Of a DNA stretch of 24,897 nucleotides, positions 1-7,663 are shown one piece after another (the first letter of the stretch is position 1; each line of letters starts with the position of its first letter). Made by a program: the position numbers and the translations under genes. The DNA lies in assembly GCA_041907145.1 (NCBI GenBank), contig JAYRHW010000207.1, positions 1 to 24,897 on the forward strand. Reading direction: 5' to 3'. The notes under the pieces were generated by a model, which saw nothing but the letters and a program-made list of their open reading frames with translations, had not been told where the DNA came from and ran no database searches. Origin of the DNA: JAFLCA01 sp041907145. GTDB taxonomy: Bacteria > Bdellovibrionota_C > UBA2361 > JAFLCA01.

Positions 1-215
1 ATCACCTTCGGCAGGCCCAGTCGCGTCAGCCGCGGCCCGTTGCCCAGCGGCACCACGTAGGTCGCGTCGGGGCCGATGCGCCGCAGCGTCGCGGGGTCCA
101 TGTGATCGCGGTGGTCGTGGGTGACCAGCACCAGATCGATCGGCGGCAGCGCGTCGGGCGCGATCCCCGGTGGCGTCAGCCGGCCGACGACGCCGCTGAT
201 GTCAGCGCGCTCGCC
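1..215 (-). other. High-GC metallo-beta-lactamase-fold fragment, suspected foreign or chimeric segment
   Basis: In the same frame as the long gene, bases 1 to about 215 encode a classic stretch of the UlaG/NAPE-PLD-like metal-dependent hydrolase family: PPGIAP, PPIDLVLVTHDHRDHMD (H-x-H-x-D-H metal motif at 102-119) and YVVPLGNGP. Almost every codon here ends in G or C (by eye about 66 of 70), whereas the codons to the right are mixed. The fold normally needs an N-terminal strand pair with a TDP-type motif just before this point. The sequence there instead reads ARVRFVGERADIS and shows no such motif. The family call for the fragment is good; whether it is truly joined to the upstream protein is doubtful. 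Confidence 0.6.
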
Positions 216-1916
216 AACGAACCTCACTCGGGCACCCCCAGCCACCTCGACGCCTCTCACTTCCGCCTTTGGCGCAAGCTTCAGCAGCACATCGGCTTCA
301 GGAGCCACCTGCAGTCCCTTTACCGAAGTGACATGGGCGTCGCGAATTCCGAGCAATTCGTCTGTGATGCCATAGCCGTCCGCTTTGATAGACTCCGAAC
401 CGAGCCGCGCAAATGCCCTGCCAAGGTTGGCGTACGTATCTTTCAGTTCATCATTGTGCTTTAGCGTTGAAGTGGTCGTTTCGACAGCGAGGTACAAGTT
501 CTCGCTCCCGCCCGGCTGTGAAACGTTTAGTTCGACAAGGAGTTGCCCCCCCTTTTGAAGTATTCGAAGTGTGCGGGAAATATCATCGGAGGGCGAAACG
601 ATCACACAGCTCGTACCTTCCATTACTTCGCGGGCCAGCCTTCCCGCTTCTTGCCCGGGCTTTGCAACCTGGCCTAGGGTTACTCGAAATTTTGAAGGGC
701 TGAGATCGAGTGAATGCGGCTGATAGGTAACTTCAGTATTCGAGCTCAGTTGCGAAAGCGAGTCGTGAACGTAGCGCACGGCCAGTAAATTCCATTTTGC
801 CCCCCCATCTCGGTCGAGGCCCTCGTAGTTCTGCATAGTTGCGAGAATATTCCTCATTGCCTCGACGCGCCGATGGTGATTTGGCTCCTTATCACCGACA
901 GTAAACACGACCTTCGATCTGTCGCTGGCTGAGTGATAGAAAGTTACGGTGCCTCTTCCTAGGTCATCCAGAGCGGCTTTTGCGTATGCGTCGGTGCCTT
1001 TGAAGTACACCATCGATTCCTTGGGCTTAAGCTCTTGATCAAGCGTGCCTTGAGCCATTCTATAGATTGCATCTAACCGGCGGCGTAGTGAATCGCCAAT
1101 CGCGAAGCGCTCCTCCGCTCCAGGAATTTTAATCTGGGACATTGCGGCAAATGATGCGACTTCCTTGAGCCGTGCTTCAACTTCTAGTGGATCGACCCTG
1201 CCATTCATAGGGTCGGCGCGCACCGGATCGAATAACTTGGATAAACGCTTAGCCACCTCGGCTTGAATAAAGGCCTTGGCCGCATTGGGCAGGTTTGCGC
1301 TGCCGTGTTCAAGTTCATAGTTTAGGCCTAGGAGCAGCTTGGTTTCTGCGCTGGCTATCTTTCCGATACGAGCATCCGCTACTTCACGCAAGAATACCTG
1401 CTCAGTGTAGGCAGGGGTCGCGGTTCGGAGATCTCTTGCCGCGTCCATGGCCCTATCAGAAAGCGCGCTAAAGATCTGTCGAATCTTGCCGCCGGAATTG
1501 GGCCCCTCGTTTTGCATCATCGAGAGAGTAGATTCGGTTATCTTTGTGCCCTCGTGAATAATTCGTGCGAAGATCTCCTGCTGACCCCGTAAAATTGACT
1601 GCAACTCGGCAATGGTGCGAATCGTCGGCAGCCTATCTGTCTCGAATTTTGAGAAGCTATCGAGTGCTCGGGTGGCTCCTTGTATATAGTCTGAGATCTT
1701 TTGGTAATCAGCGTGCTTCTGATCGATAAGCGCTTGCCGACCCGAAGTCATGTTCTCACGCAGACTAGCGCTTACCTCGCGCAGCATGTCCTCGATCGAC
1801 TGCGGAGCTGGCTTTTGATCTACGTGCTCTGGTTTTTCTGTGCCCTGAAGATTTACCTGACCCTGTACGTCCACGACTGGAACCCCCTCAACTGCTGCGG
1901 CTATTTGTGCTGCCAT
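1..1916 (-). CDS. Large uncharacterised protein, 3' end outside window, ending in a metallo-beta-lactamase-like segment
   Basis: An uninterrupted reading frame of 638 codons runs from an ATG at 1916 off the left edge; I translated it by hand from the complementary strand. The protein begins MAAQIAAAVEGVPVVDVQ and has no signal peptide or membrane segment, so it is probably cytoplasmic. Residues about 40-130 are rich in heptad-like helices (SIEDMLREVSASLRENM, later IAELQSILRGQQEIFARI) and look like a coiled coil. The middle is mixed helix and strand and matches no family I recognise. The last 70 or so visible residues contain LTPPGIAPDALPPIDLVLV followed by HDHRDH, the metal-binding core of the UlaG/NAPE-PLD type of metallo-beta-lactamase fold. 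That segment has a very different base composition and may not belong to the same gene (see the separate entry). The upstream part is a confident coding region of unknown function. The nearest upstream gene is gpsA, 199 bases away on the same strand. Confidence 0.75.
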   Translation of the reverse strand, partial: MAAQIAAAVEGVPVVDVQGQVNLQGTEKPEHVDQKPAPQSIEDMLREVSASLRENMTSGRQALIDQKHADYQKISDYIQGATRALDSFSKFETDRLPTIRTIAELQSILRGQQEIFARIIHEGTKITESTLSMMQNEGPNSGGKIRQIFSALSDRAMDAARDLRTATPAYTEQVFLREVADARIGKIASAETKLLLGLNYELEHGSANLPNAAKAFIQAEVAKRLSKLFDPVRADPMNGRVDPLEVEARLKEVASFAAMSQIKIPGAEERFAIGDSLRRRLDAIYRMAQGTLDQELKPKESMVYFKGTDAYAKAALDDLGRGTVTFYHSASDRSKVVFTVGDKEPNHHRRVEAMRNILATMQNYEGLDRDGGAKWNLLAVRYVHDSLSQLSSNTEVTYQPHSLDLSPSKFRVTLGQVAKPGQEAGRLAREVMEGTSCVIVSPSDDISRTLRILQKGGQLLVELNVSQPGGSENLYLAVETTTSTLKHNDELKDTYANLGRAFARLGSESIKADGYGITDELLGIRDAHVTSVKGLQVAPEADVLLKLAPKAEVRGVEVAGGARVRFVGERADISGVVGRLTPPGIAPDALPPIDLVLVTHDHRDHMDPATLRRIGPDATYVVPLGNGPRLTRLGLPKV

Positions 1917-2115
1917 TGTTTGCTCTTCAATTTGACGCGTACCACCGCGTCGTTACATCAGGGCAATCAGCGAAATTCTAATGACGATTTCAGCCTGCGT
2001 TTCGAGCCAGAACGCCAGAAACGCGCAACCCCCAAACAGTATTATGGGTTTTTCGGAATGGCGCGGTGCTTAGTGACAAAAGGCACTGATGTAAGTGGCC
2101 AACCAGCTATAAATA

Positions 2116-3105
2116 CTAGTCAAATTCTCGCCGCATAGGGCGGGAAATCAGGGCTTTGACGGCCTCGGCCGCCGTCATTTTTCCATCGATGAGTTTGGCA
2201 ACGTGCTCGGTAATCGGCATCTCAACTCCGTGCTGCTGGGACAGTCTCAAGACCAACGGTGTCGTGGTAACCGCTTCGGCAACGGAGCCCAACGAGGTAA
2301 CGATTTCCTGCAGCGCTTGCCCCTTCCCGAGTCGTACGCCGACCGTGCGGTTTCTGCTCAAATCTGAAGTTGCTGTCATGGCCAGGTCGCCAAGTCCCGA
2401 AAGTCCAAAAAGCGTACGCGCATCGGCGCCCATGGCAGTGGCGAGTCTCGTCATCTCAGCAAGTCCGCGAGTAATGAGGCCGGCTTTTGCAGAATCTCCA
2501 AGCCCCAGTCCATCAGAAACACCAACAGCCAGCGCGATGACATTCTTTATAATGCCGCCGAGTTCGACCCCTAAAGGATCACCGGAGATATAGACTTTCA
2601 TTGAGTTTCCGGTAAAAGCCTCGGCTACCTCGCGCGCCGCAGATTCGCTGGTCGAAGCAGACACAACGCCGCAGGGACGATGGAGTACCACATCACGGGC
2701 AAAGCTGGGTCCTGAGAGCACCACCAGCTCGGCCGGCACCGGCAAATGCTTTTTTGCATATTGTAGCGGAGTCGACAGCGTCGAGGCTTCCAAGCCCTTA
2801 ATGGCGCTGACAAGAATGCTGCCGGACTTCAATTTCAGTCTTGGGATGACCTGGCCCAAAACCTTGGAAGGAACGACTAAAACTAAAAATTCATTTTGCA
2901 GGCAATCGTCGATGTTTCCCGTGGCGCGCAGGTTGGCATTGAGCCGCACATCAGACAGATAGCGGACATTTTTGTGCTCGGTGTTAACCGACTGCACGAT
3001 ATCCGGTTCGATGGCCCAGCCCAGCACGGGGTGACCCCTGGCGGCCAGGTGATTCGCCAGTGCCGTTCCCCAATTGCCTAGACCCAGAACAGAGATGCCT
3101 TTCAT
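2116..3105 (-). CDS. gpsA: NAD(P)-dependent glycerol-3-phosphate dehydrogenase
   Basis: This cytoplasmic enzyme reduces dihydroxyacetone phosphate to sn-glycerol 3-phosphate, the backbone for phospholipids. The 329-residue length is normal for the family. The N-terminal Rossmann motif GLGNWGTALA (from residue 8) binds the nucleotide. SAIKGLE (Lys103), VLSGPSFARDV and GGIIKNVIALAVGVSDGL (Lys187, the expected catalytic lysine) are all in place. LFGLSGLGDLAMTATSDLSRN carries the substrate-binding region. The gene starts with ATG 41 bases after the gyrA stop on the same strand, so the two are probably co-transcribed. No clear Shine-Dalgarno sequence precedes it. It ends with TAG at 2116. Identification is secure from the motifs alone. 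Confidence 0.97.
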   Translation of the reverse strand: MKGISVLGLGNWGTALANHLAARGHPVLGWAIEPDIVQSVNTEHKNVRYLSDVRLNANLRATGNIDDCLQNEFLVLVVPSKVLGQVIPRLKLKSGSILVSAIKGLEASTLSTPLQYAKKHLPVPAELVVLSGPSFARDVVLHRPCGVVSASTSESAAREVAEAFTGNSMKVYISGDPLGVELGGIIKNVIALAVGVSDGLGLGDSAKAGLITRGLAEMTRLATAMGADARTLFGLSGLGDLAMTATSDLSRNRTVGVRLGKGQALQEIVTSLGSVAEAVTTTPLVLRLSQQHGVEMPITEHVAKLIDGKMTAAEAVKALISRPMRREFD

Positions 3106-3146
3106 CGCGTATCGAGTTGTATTGCAAAGCTTCCCGGAGCGGAGCG

Positions 3147-5624
3147 TCAGCCCTCTTCGCTGTCCCTTTCCATCAGGTGTGCTATGGCTACTGCCTTTTC
3201 GCCTTCATCGAGATTGATCAGTCTAACACCCATAGTATTTCTGCCGATCACCGAGATATCTCGTGCATCGGTGCGAATGATCTTGCCTGACGAGGTGATG
3301 AGCATTACACCAGACTCGCCGTTTACCGCACAAACTCCGATGACAGGGCCATTGCGGCCTTCCGTCTGAATATCAATGACGCCCTTACCGCCGCGGGTCT
3401 GCGCGCGGTAGTCAGAGAGCTTCGTGCGTTTGCCGTATCCATTTTCGCATACCGTCAGCAGGGTTCCCTCAGGATGTTCTTCGCTTGGGGCGGCGCCATT
3501 TGTTGCGGGCGGGACAACGGTCATGCCGACTACCTCGTCCCCGGCATCAAGTTTGATACCGCGAACACCCACGGCCGTGCGCCCCATGGCCCGCACATCT
3601 GACTCAGCGAAGCGAATAGCCATGCCGGTTTTTGTTGCAAGAATGATCTCCTCGCTTCCGGAGGTCTCCGAAACTCCGATCAAGGCATCTCCTTCATTGA
3701 GGCCGCAGGCGATGATGCCGCTCTTGCGTGATCGGGAAAACTCCATCAGCTCGACCTTTTTGACGGTGCCGAGTCTTGTCGACATCATAATGTAGCGACC
3801 CTCGGCAAACTGCCTGACTGGCAGAATTGCGGTGATAGCCTCCTCTTGCTTCATTTGCAGAAGGTTAATGAGGGCACGTCCGCGGGCAGTGCGGCCAGCC
3901 TCGGGGATTTCATAAACCTTGAGCCAATAGAGGCGGCCCAAACTGGTGAATACCAGCAAGTCAGCCAGGGTAGAGGTCACGAAAAGATGCTCTATGAAGT
4001 CCTCTTCGTTGCTCGCGGCGCCGGCGACGCCCTTGCCGCCGCGTTTTTGCGAGCGATAATTCGAAGTGGAGGTGCGCTTGGCGTATCCGCGATGGGAAAT
4101 GGAAACCACCATTTCCTCATCCTCAATCAAATCCTCCACCTCGATCTCTCCGCCGGCGTCGACGATCTCAGTGCGGCGCTTATCGCTGAAGCTCTCCTTG
4201 AGAGCGAGCAGCTCGGAAGAGATGATGCCATCGACCTTCTTGCTGTCGGAAAGAATAGCGAGCAAGCGAGCGATTTCCTTCTGTAGCTCCTCATGCTCCT
4301 TCTCGATGGCGAGACGCTCCATCCCAGTGAGTTTTTGCAAGCGCAGATCTAAAATCGCCTGCGACTGAATATCCGAAAGCTCGAAGCGTTTATTCAACGC
4401 GGACTTCGCCTCTTTGGGGGTCTCGGACTTCTTAATCAGCTGAATGACTTCATCGATGTTGAGCAGCGCAATTCTGAAGCCTTCCAAGATATGCATGCGC
4501 TCTTGGGCCTTCTTGAGATCGAACTGCGTGCGGCGGGTTACGACGTCACGGCGATGATCAATGAAGGAGGAAAGCAGCTTCGACAGTCCGCAAATCATCG
4601 GCTGGCCTTCGACGATGGCCAGGTTGATGATACCGAAGCTTGTCTGCATCGGAGTGAGCTTGAAGAGCTGATTGAGCACGACTTCGGCGGTAGCGTCGCG
4701 CTTGAGTTCCATTACAATGCGCATGCCTGAACGGTCAGACTCATCGCGGATTTTGGAAATGCCGTCGATTTGCTTATCATTTACGAGCTCGGCGATACGC
4801 TCAATCAAGCGCGCCTTGTTCACCTGAAAGGGAATTTCGTGGACGATTATTTGCTCGCCTTCGCGAGACTTATGCTTGATGGTTTCGATGCTGGTCTTGG
4901 CGCGAATCTGCAAGACCCCTTTTCCGGAGGCGTACGCCTCAGCAATGGTCCCACGCCCATGAATCAGGCCTCCGGTTGGAAAGTCCGGACCTGGAATATG
5001 CTGCATGAGTTCAGCCAGGGACATGTTCGGCTTCTCAAGCATCGCGATCACTGCGCTCACAACTTCGCCTAGATTATGTGGAGGAATATGCGTCGCCATA
5101 CCGACGGCGATACCGTCTGCTCCATTTACCAAGAGGTTTGGAAAGGCGGACGGTAATACGACGGGCTCGATATTGGAGTCGTCGAAGTTGGGAATAAAAT
5201 CGACGGTGTCCTTTTCAAGGTCCTCCAGCAAACGTTCGGCTAACGCCGTCATTCGACACTCGGTGTAGCGGTAGGCTGCCGCCGGATCTCCGTCGATTGA
5301 GCCGAAATTGCCTTGGCCGTCGACCAGCGGATAACGCAAGTTCCATGGTTGTGCGAGACGCACCAATGCTTCGTATACCGAGGAATCACCATGCGGGTGC
5401 AGGCGCTTGAGAACTTCACCGACGACACCGGCGCACTTGGAATGCTTTTTATTTGAGACCAAGCCCTCGCCGAGCATCGCGTAGAGAACGCGTCTCTGTA
5501 CTGGTTTGAGTCCGTCACGAACGTCTGGCAGGGCGCGTCCGACGATTACGCTCATGGCGTAGTCCATGTAGGACTGGCGCATTTCGTCTTCGATGTTAAC
5601 GGCGTTCTTTAACTGCAGCTCCAC
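3147..5624 (-). CDS. gyrA: DNA gyrase subunit A
   Basis: GyrA is the DNA-cleaving subunit of the type II topoisomerase that introduces negative supercoils, acting with GyrB, which is not in this window. The start is GTG at 5624, preceded by GGGAG at a good Shine-Dalgarno distance. The 825-residue protein shows the N-terminal breakage-reunion domain, with catalytic Tyr120 in AYRYTECRM. The quinolone-resistance region HPHGDSSVYEALVRLAQPW has Ser81, and Glu85 at the position of E. coli Asp87. The C-terminal beta-pinwheel begins near residue 500 and contains the GyrA box QKRGGKG (526-532), a slight variant of QRRGGKG. That box separates GyrA from ParC. A second pinwheel blade carries TRGGKG. gpsA follows at 41 bases. 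Confidence 0.97.
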   Translation of the reverse strand: MELQLKNAVNIEDEMRQSYMDYAMSVIVGRALPDVRDGLKPVQRRVLYAMLGEGLVSNKKHSKCAGVVGEVLKRLHPHGDSSVYEALVRLAQPWNLRYPLVDGQGNFGSIDGDPAAAYRYTECRMTALAERLLEDLEKDTVDFIPNFDDSNIEPVVLPSAFPNLLVNGADGIAVGMATHIPPHNLGEVVSAVIAMLEKPNMSLAELMQHIPGPDFPTGGLIHGRGTIAEAYASGKGVLQIRAKTSIETIKHKSREGEQIIVHEIPFQVNKARLIERIAELVNDKQIDGISKIRDESDRSGMRIVMELKRDATAEVVLNQLFKLTPMQTSFGIINLAIVEGQPMICGLSKLLSSFIDHRRDVVTRRTQFDLKKAQERMHILEGFRIALLNIDEVIQLIKKSETPKEAKSALNKRFELSDIQSQAILDLRLQKLTGMERLAIEKEHEELQKEIARLLAILSDSKKVDGIISSELLALKESFSDKRRTEIVDAGGEIEVEDLIEDEEMVVSISHRGYAKRTSTSNYRSQKRGGKGVAGAASNEEDFIEHLFVTSTLADLLVFTSLGRLYWLKVYEIPEAGRTARGRALINLLQMKQEEAITAILPVRQFAEGRYIMMSTRLGTVKKVELMEFSRSRKSGIIACGLNEGDALIGVSETSGSEEIILATKTGMAIRFAESDVRAMGRTAVGVRGIKLDAGDEVVGMTVVPPATNGAAPSEEHPEGTLLTVCENGYGKRTKLSDYRAQTRGGKGVIDIQTEGRNGPVIGVCAVNGESGVMLITSSGKIIRTDARDISVIGRNTMGVRLINLDEGEKAVAIAHLMERDSEEG

Positions 5625-5778
5625 CGGCGTTCTCCCAGGCTAATAAACTCAAAAATTTCAACAAATTAGACCAGAAACTATGAGTGAAAAGTTTAACCCG
5701 ATGGAGGTCGGATAATCAATGGGAAGAATTACCAGAAAGCCCAATTAATTTAGTCAGTTATAACTATTTTCAAGAGCC

Positions 5779-6906
5779 TTATTCGGCTAGTTTGGATTTG
5801 AGATCCAGGAACGGTTTTTCAAGGTAGCGGTAGCTCAATTCAGCCAATAGCCATACTAGGAAAATGAAGGGAATGAGCAGTGCGACAAAGGCCAAAGGCG
5901 AGACATCGGGCGCAATCCAAAGTCGAAAAGGGATCAGGCAGACAGCATGGAGAATATACATGCCATAGGACACCTTCCCCATACGCAGTAGGGCCTTCCA
6001 TCCCGGGCTGGGCTTTGGCTCAGGGCGGGTGAGAAAGTAAGCGATCAAGCTAGCGCCGAAAATATTGAGCAGCGTGTAGCCCCAAATGTACTGAAGGTTT
6101 GCAAACATATGCAGGGGATACCCGAGGGCCAGAAAGTCGTCGTCGGAATGTTGTCCAGCGAGTAGCGAGTGATTTAGATAGCCGGCAATCGCCACTAATC
6201 CAAATAGAAGCCAAAATGCAGCCCTGCTTGCCCGAGCAGTTGGCCGCGGAAATGCCGCGAGCATGGCTCCCCAAGCAAACGAATCTACCTGGCAGGGCGT
6301 GAAATAATAAATGAAAACTCGCGTGAACTCCAAGTCGTGGCCATTCGAGAAGCACCAAACTTGAGTAAGCCAACGAAAGATCGGCGCGAGGAAAATAATT
6401 GCTAACAAGCATTTGCGGAATTTATTGAGTGAAAGCGCATATACAAGCCAAGGCCAGAAGAGATAAAATTGCTCTTCGATACTGAGAGACCACAGATGGA
6501 AAAATACGTCATTCTGGATTTCGTCGATCTTGGTGATGCCGAAGAGCGCTCGAATATTAAAAATGTAGGTATAAAGATAAGGCCAGTAAACGGAAATGCT
6601 CTTGAGATAGCCGGTAGCGAGATACACCAGCGAGCATACAATCAAGAATGCGAAGTAGAGTGGGAAAATCCTCAGCGCGCGCCGAATGTAAAATCGTTTG
6701 ACGTAGTCACCCAGCGGCTTCTCGCGCTCTGCGAGTAGAATTCCAGTAATAAGGAATCCCGAAAGTACGAAAAAGAGCTGCACTCCTATCCAGCCAAATC
6801 CCACGGGACCGTAATGCAGTCCGAGCACGAGAACAATCGCTAATCCCCGGATCGCATCTAGGGCGGGAACGTAGGATGTGGTTTTGGGAGTTGCCATCGT
6901 GCGCAT
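5779..6906 (-). CDS. Acyltransferase 3 family membrane protein (OafA/YrhL type)
   Basis: This is a polytopic inner-membrane acyltransferase, probably transferring an acetyl or other short acyl group to an extracytoplasmic polysaccharide or lipid. The 375-residue protein has about ten hydrophobic segments. Family hallmarks are visible in order: LDAIRGLAIVLVLGLHY (His31, the conserved catalytic-type histidine), GVQLFFVLSGFLITGILL, FYIRRALRIFPLYF, and HLWSLSIEEQFYLFWPW (137-153). There is no C-terminal SGNH domain. The ATG at 6906 is used here; a second ATG three codons later (6897) is equally plausible, and neither has a clear Shine-Dalgarno sequence. It is a lone gene, separated from gyrA by 154 bases. 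The substrate cannot be told from sequence. Confidence 0.93.
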   Translation of the reverse strand: MRTMATPKTTSYVPALDAIRGLAIVLVLGLHYGPVGFGWIGVQLFFVLSGFLITGILLAEREKPLGDYVKRFYIRRALRIFPLYFAFLIVCSLVYLATGYLKSISVYWPYLYTYIFNIRALFGITKIDEIQNDVFFHLWSLSIEEQFYLFWPWLVYALSLNKFRKCLLAIIFLAPIFRWLTQVWCFSNGHDLEFTRVFIYYFTPCQVDSFAWGAMLAAFPRPTARASRAAFWLLFGLVAIAGYLNHSLLAGQHSDDDFLALGYPLHMFANLQYIWGYTLLNIFGASLIAYFLTRPEPKPSPGWKALLRMGKVSYGMYILHAVCLIPFRLWIAPDVSPLAFVALLIPFIFLVWLLAELSYRYLEKPFLDLKSKLAE

Positions 6907-7096
6907 ACTGTACGATCTAGGCCAACTATCGAGCGACTAGGCATTTGGGCCCGGATGCCGCACTCCTGGCGCAGGGCCGCGTTTGGGCAGCCAGGCCAAG
7001 CACCAATTCTGACCTTCTAGTGCAACTAGTTGAATCTATTAGTGATATCGGTTTGCGCTACTTGGTAACAAATGCTCGAGGCGGCCCTCAAGAATC

Positions 7097-7112
7097 TGGC
7101 GTGTATTTTGCA
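7097..7112 (+). promoter_or_regulatory. Sigma-54 (RpoN) promoter-like element, copy 1
   Basis: TGGCGTG-TATT-TTGCA matches the -24/-12 consensus TGGCACG-N4-TTGCW, with GG and GC exactly 12 bases apart. The predicted start is near 7123. The only thing downstream on this strand before a terminator is untranslated sequence. It shares 14 of 16 bases with copy 2 and with copy 3, plus CGCYTA just after. Confidence 0.7.
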
Positions 7113-7122
7113 CGCCTAGTGC

Positions 7123-7307
7123 TATGCTTAGTGAACGGGATATGCGGAACGGAAGTTAACCGCGTATTCGGTGACCTAGTCTCAGGTTAGGTAGAAAGGG
7201 GTGTCAGGGCGAGGTCGAGCCGGGGGTTCGATAACTTGCTCAAGCCACAGACTATCGTCTGAGTGCGCGCCGCGGTATTCGGGGGGATTCCGCGGCGCAT
7301 TTTTTTT
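7123..7307 (+). ncRNA. Candidate sigma-54-driven small RNA, about 185 nt
   Basis: This is the interval between the predicted start of copy 1 of the sigma-54-like promoter and the end of an intrinsic terminator. It folds by eye into at least three local stems. The first is an 8-bp stem 7140-7147/7160-7167 with a 12-base loop (one G-U pair). The second is a 5-bp stem CAGAC/GTCTG with a 4-base loop at 7248-7261. The third is the 9-bp terminator stem. GAGC/GCTC may close a larger arm around the GGGGGTTCGATAA segment. No reading frame with a ribosome site fits inside. I do not recognise the family; it does not look like 6S RNA, SRP RNA, tmRNA or RNase P RNA. The ends are inferred. Confidence 0.5.
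7267..7307 (+). terminator. Intrinsic terminator of the rightward small RNA
   Basis: A perfect 9-bp GC-only stem, GCGCCGCGG (7267-7275) with CCGCGGCGC (7290-7298), has a 14-base loop and is followed by A and eight T (7300-7307). It acts on the plus strand. No protein gene precedes it on that strand, which is the main reason to suspect a non-coding transcript. Confidence 0.9.
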
Positions 7308-7334
7308 GCCCGCAGCGCGGGCTGATTTCCAAGC

Positions 7335-7376
7335 AATAAAAAGCCCCGCGGACATGTCGGTGGATTGTCCGCAGGG
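7335..7376 (-). terminator. Intrinsic terminator of the leftward transcript
   Basis: On the minus strand the stem GGG-N-GCGGACA type pairing joins 7366-7376 with 7344-7354. It has 7 bp above one C-A mismatch and 3-4 GC pairs below, with an 11-base loop, and is followed by TTTTTATT (7342-7335). It lies 28 bases from the end of the opposite-strand terminator. Confidence 0.85.
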
Positions 7377-7458
7377 CAGAAAGTGGTTGGCTTTCGTAAG
7401 AGTGTGGTCCTCGGGTCTGCGGCGGCCAGCGTTGACCTCGTTGGCTGCCGCATGCAAA
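7335..7458 (-). ncRNA. Candidate sigma-54-driven small RNA, about 124 nt, convergent with the first
   Basis: This is the interval from the predicted start of the minus-strand sigma-54-like promoter (7469-7484) to the terminator near 7335. Frames inside it lack start codons with ribosome sites. Its sequence is not an obvious copy of the rightward RNA; the two share promoter type and arrangement rather than body sequence. A GC-rich central part (CAACGCTGGCCGCCGC region) may form an additional short stem. Both ends are inferred from promoter and terminator positions. No known RNA family is recognised. Confidence 0.45.
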
Positions 7459-7468
7459 TAGATAAGCG

Positions 7469-7484
7469 TGCAAAATGCACGCCA
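7469..7484 (-). promoter_or_regulatory. Sigma-54 (RpoN) promoter-like element, copy 2
   Basis: Read on the minus strand it is TGGCGTG-CATT-TTGCA followed by CGCTTA, with GG-to-GC spacing of 12 bases. It differs from copy 1 at one of the sixteen promoter bases directly comparable outside the central N4, and shares its flanks. The predicted start is near 7458, leading into the leftward terminator. Confidence 0.7.
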
Positions 7485-7583
7485 ACGTCCCTGCGAATAT
7501 CTTCGGTTCCCGTCACTCATCGGGATGAAAGCGGAGTAGTTCAGGGGGGCTATCTCTCCCAAATAGGGCAGCCGCTCCTGACG

Positions 7584-7599
7584 GGGCGGAACAATTGCA
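7584..7599 (+). promoter_or_regulatory. Weak sigma-54-like element upstream of the DUF6502 gene
   Basis: GGGCGGA-ACAA-TTGCA keeps GG, C and TTGCA at the correct spacing but lacks the leading T. A match this loose is expected a few times by chance in a window of this size. It is noted because it lies upstream of the DUF6502-lipoprotein pair, with a leader of about 165 bases. Confidence 0.25.
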
Positions 7600-7650
7600 C
7601 ACTGGCTGTTAGGAATTTCACGCAGCCCTCAGACCCCAAGAACTCCTAAT

Positions 7651-7663
7651 TGCATCAAATGCT
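7651..7663. promoter_or_regulatory. TGCAT...ATGC dyad, possible activator site
   Basis: TGCAT-CAA-ATGCT is an imperfect 5-3-5 dyad. It resembles the TGCAT-TGA-ATGCA palindromes found at 17.5-17.6 kb. It lies about 167 bases upstream of the minus-strand sigma-54-like promoter, a usual enhancer distance. Function is a guess. Confidence 0.25.

Noticed and set aside
102..703. Plus-strand frames in the first 700 bases
   Set aside because: They are shadows of the long minus-strand frame, which continues without stops through the same interval.
5625..5778. Promoter or terminator between gyrA and the acyltransferase gene
   Set aside because: AT-rich, but no convincing -35/-10 pair or stem with T-run could be fixed by eye.
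6945..7190. 81-codon plus-strand frame upstream of the small RNA
   Set aside because: No ribosome site, it runs across the sigma-54-like promoter and into the predicted RNA, and its residue composition is unlike a protein.
7221..7235. GGGGGTTCGATAA resembling a tRNA T-loop
   Set aside because: No acceptor stem, anticodon arm or D-loop can be placed around it; it lies inside the candidate small RNA.
7182..7562. Several overlapping frames on both strands, up to 126 codons
   Set aside because: They overlap one another in different frames, cross two strong terminators and lack ribosome sites; GC-rich non-coding DNA readily gives such frames.
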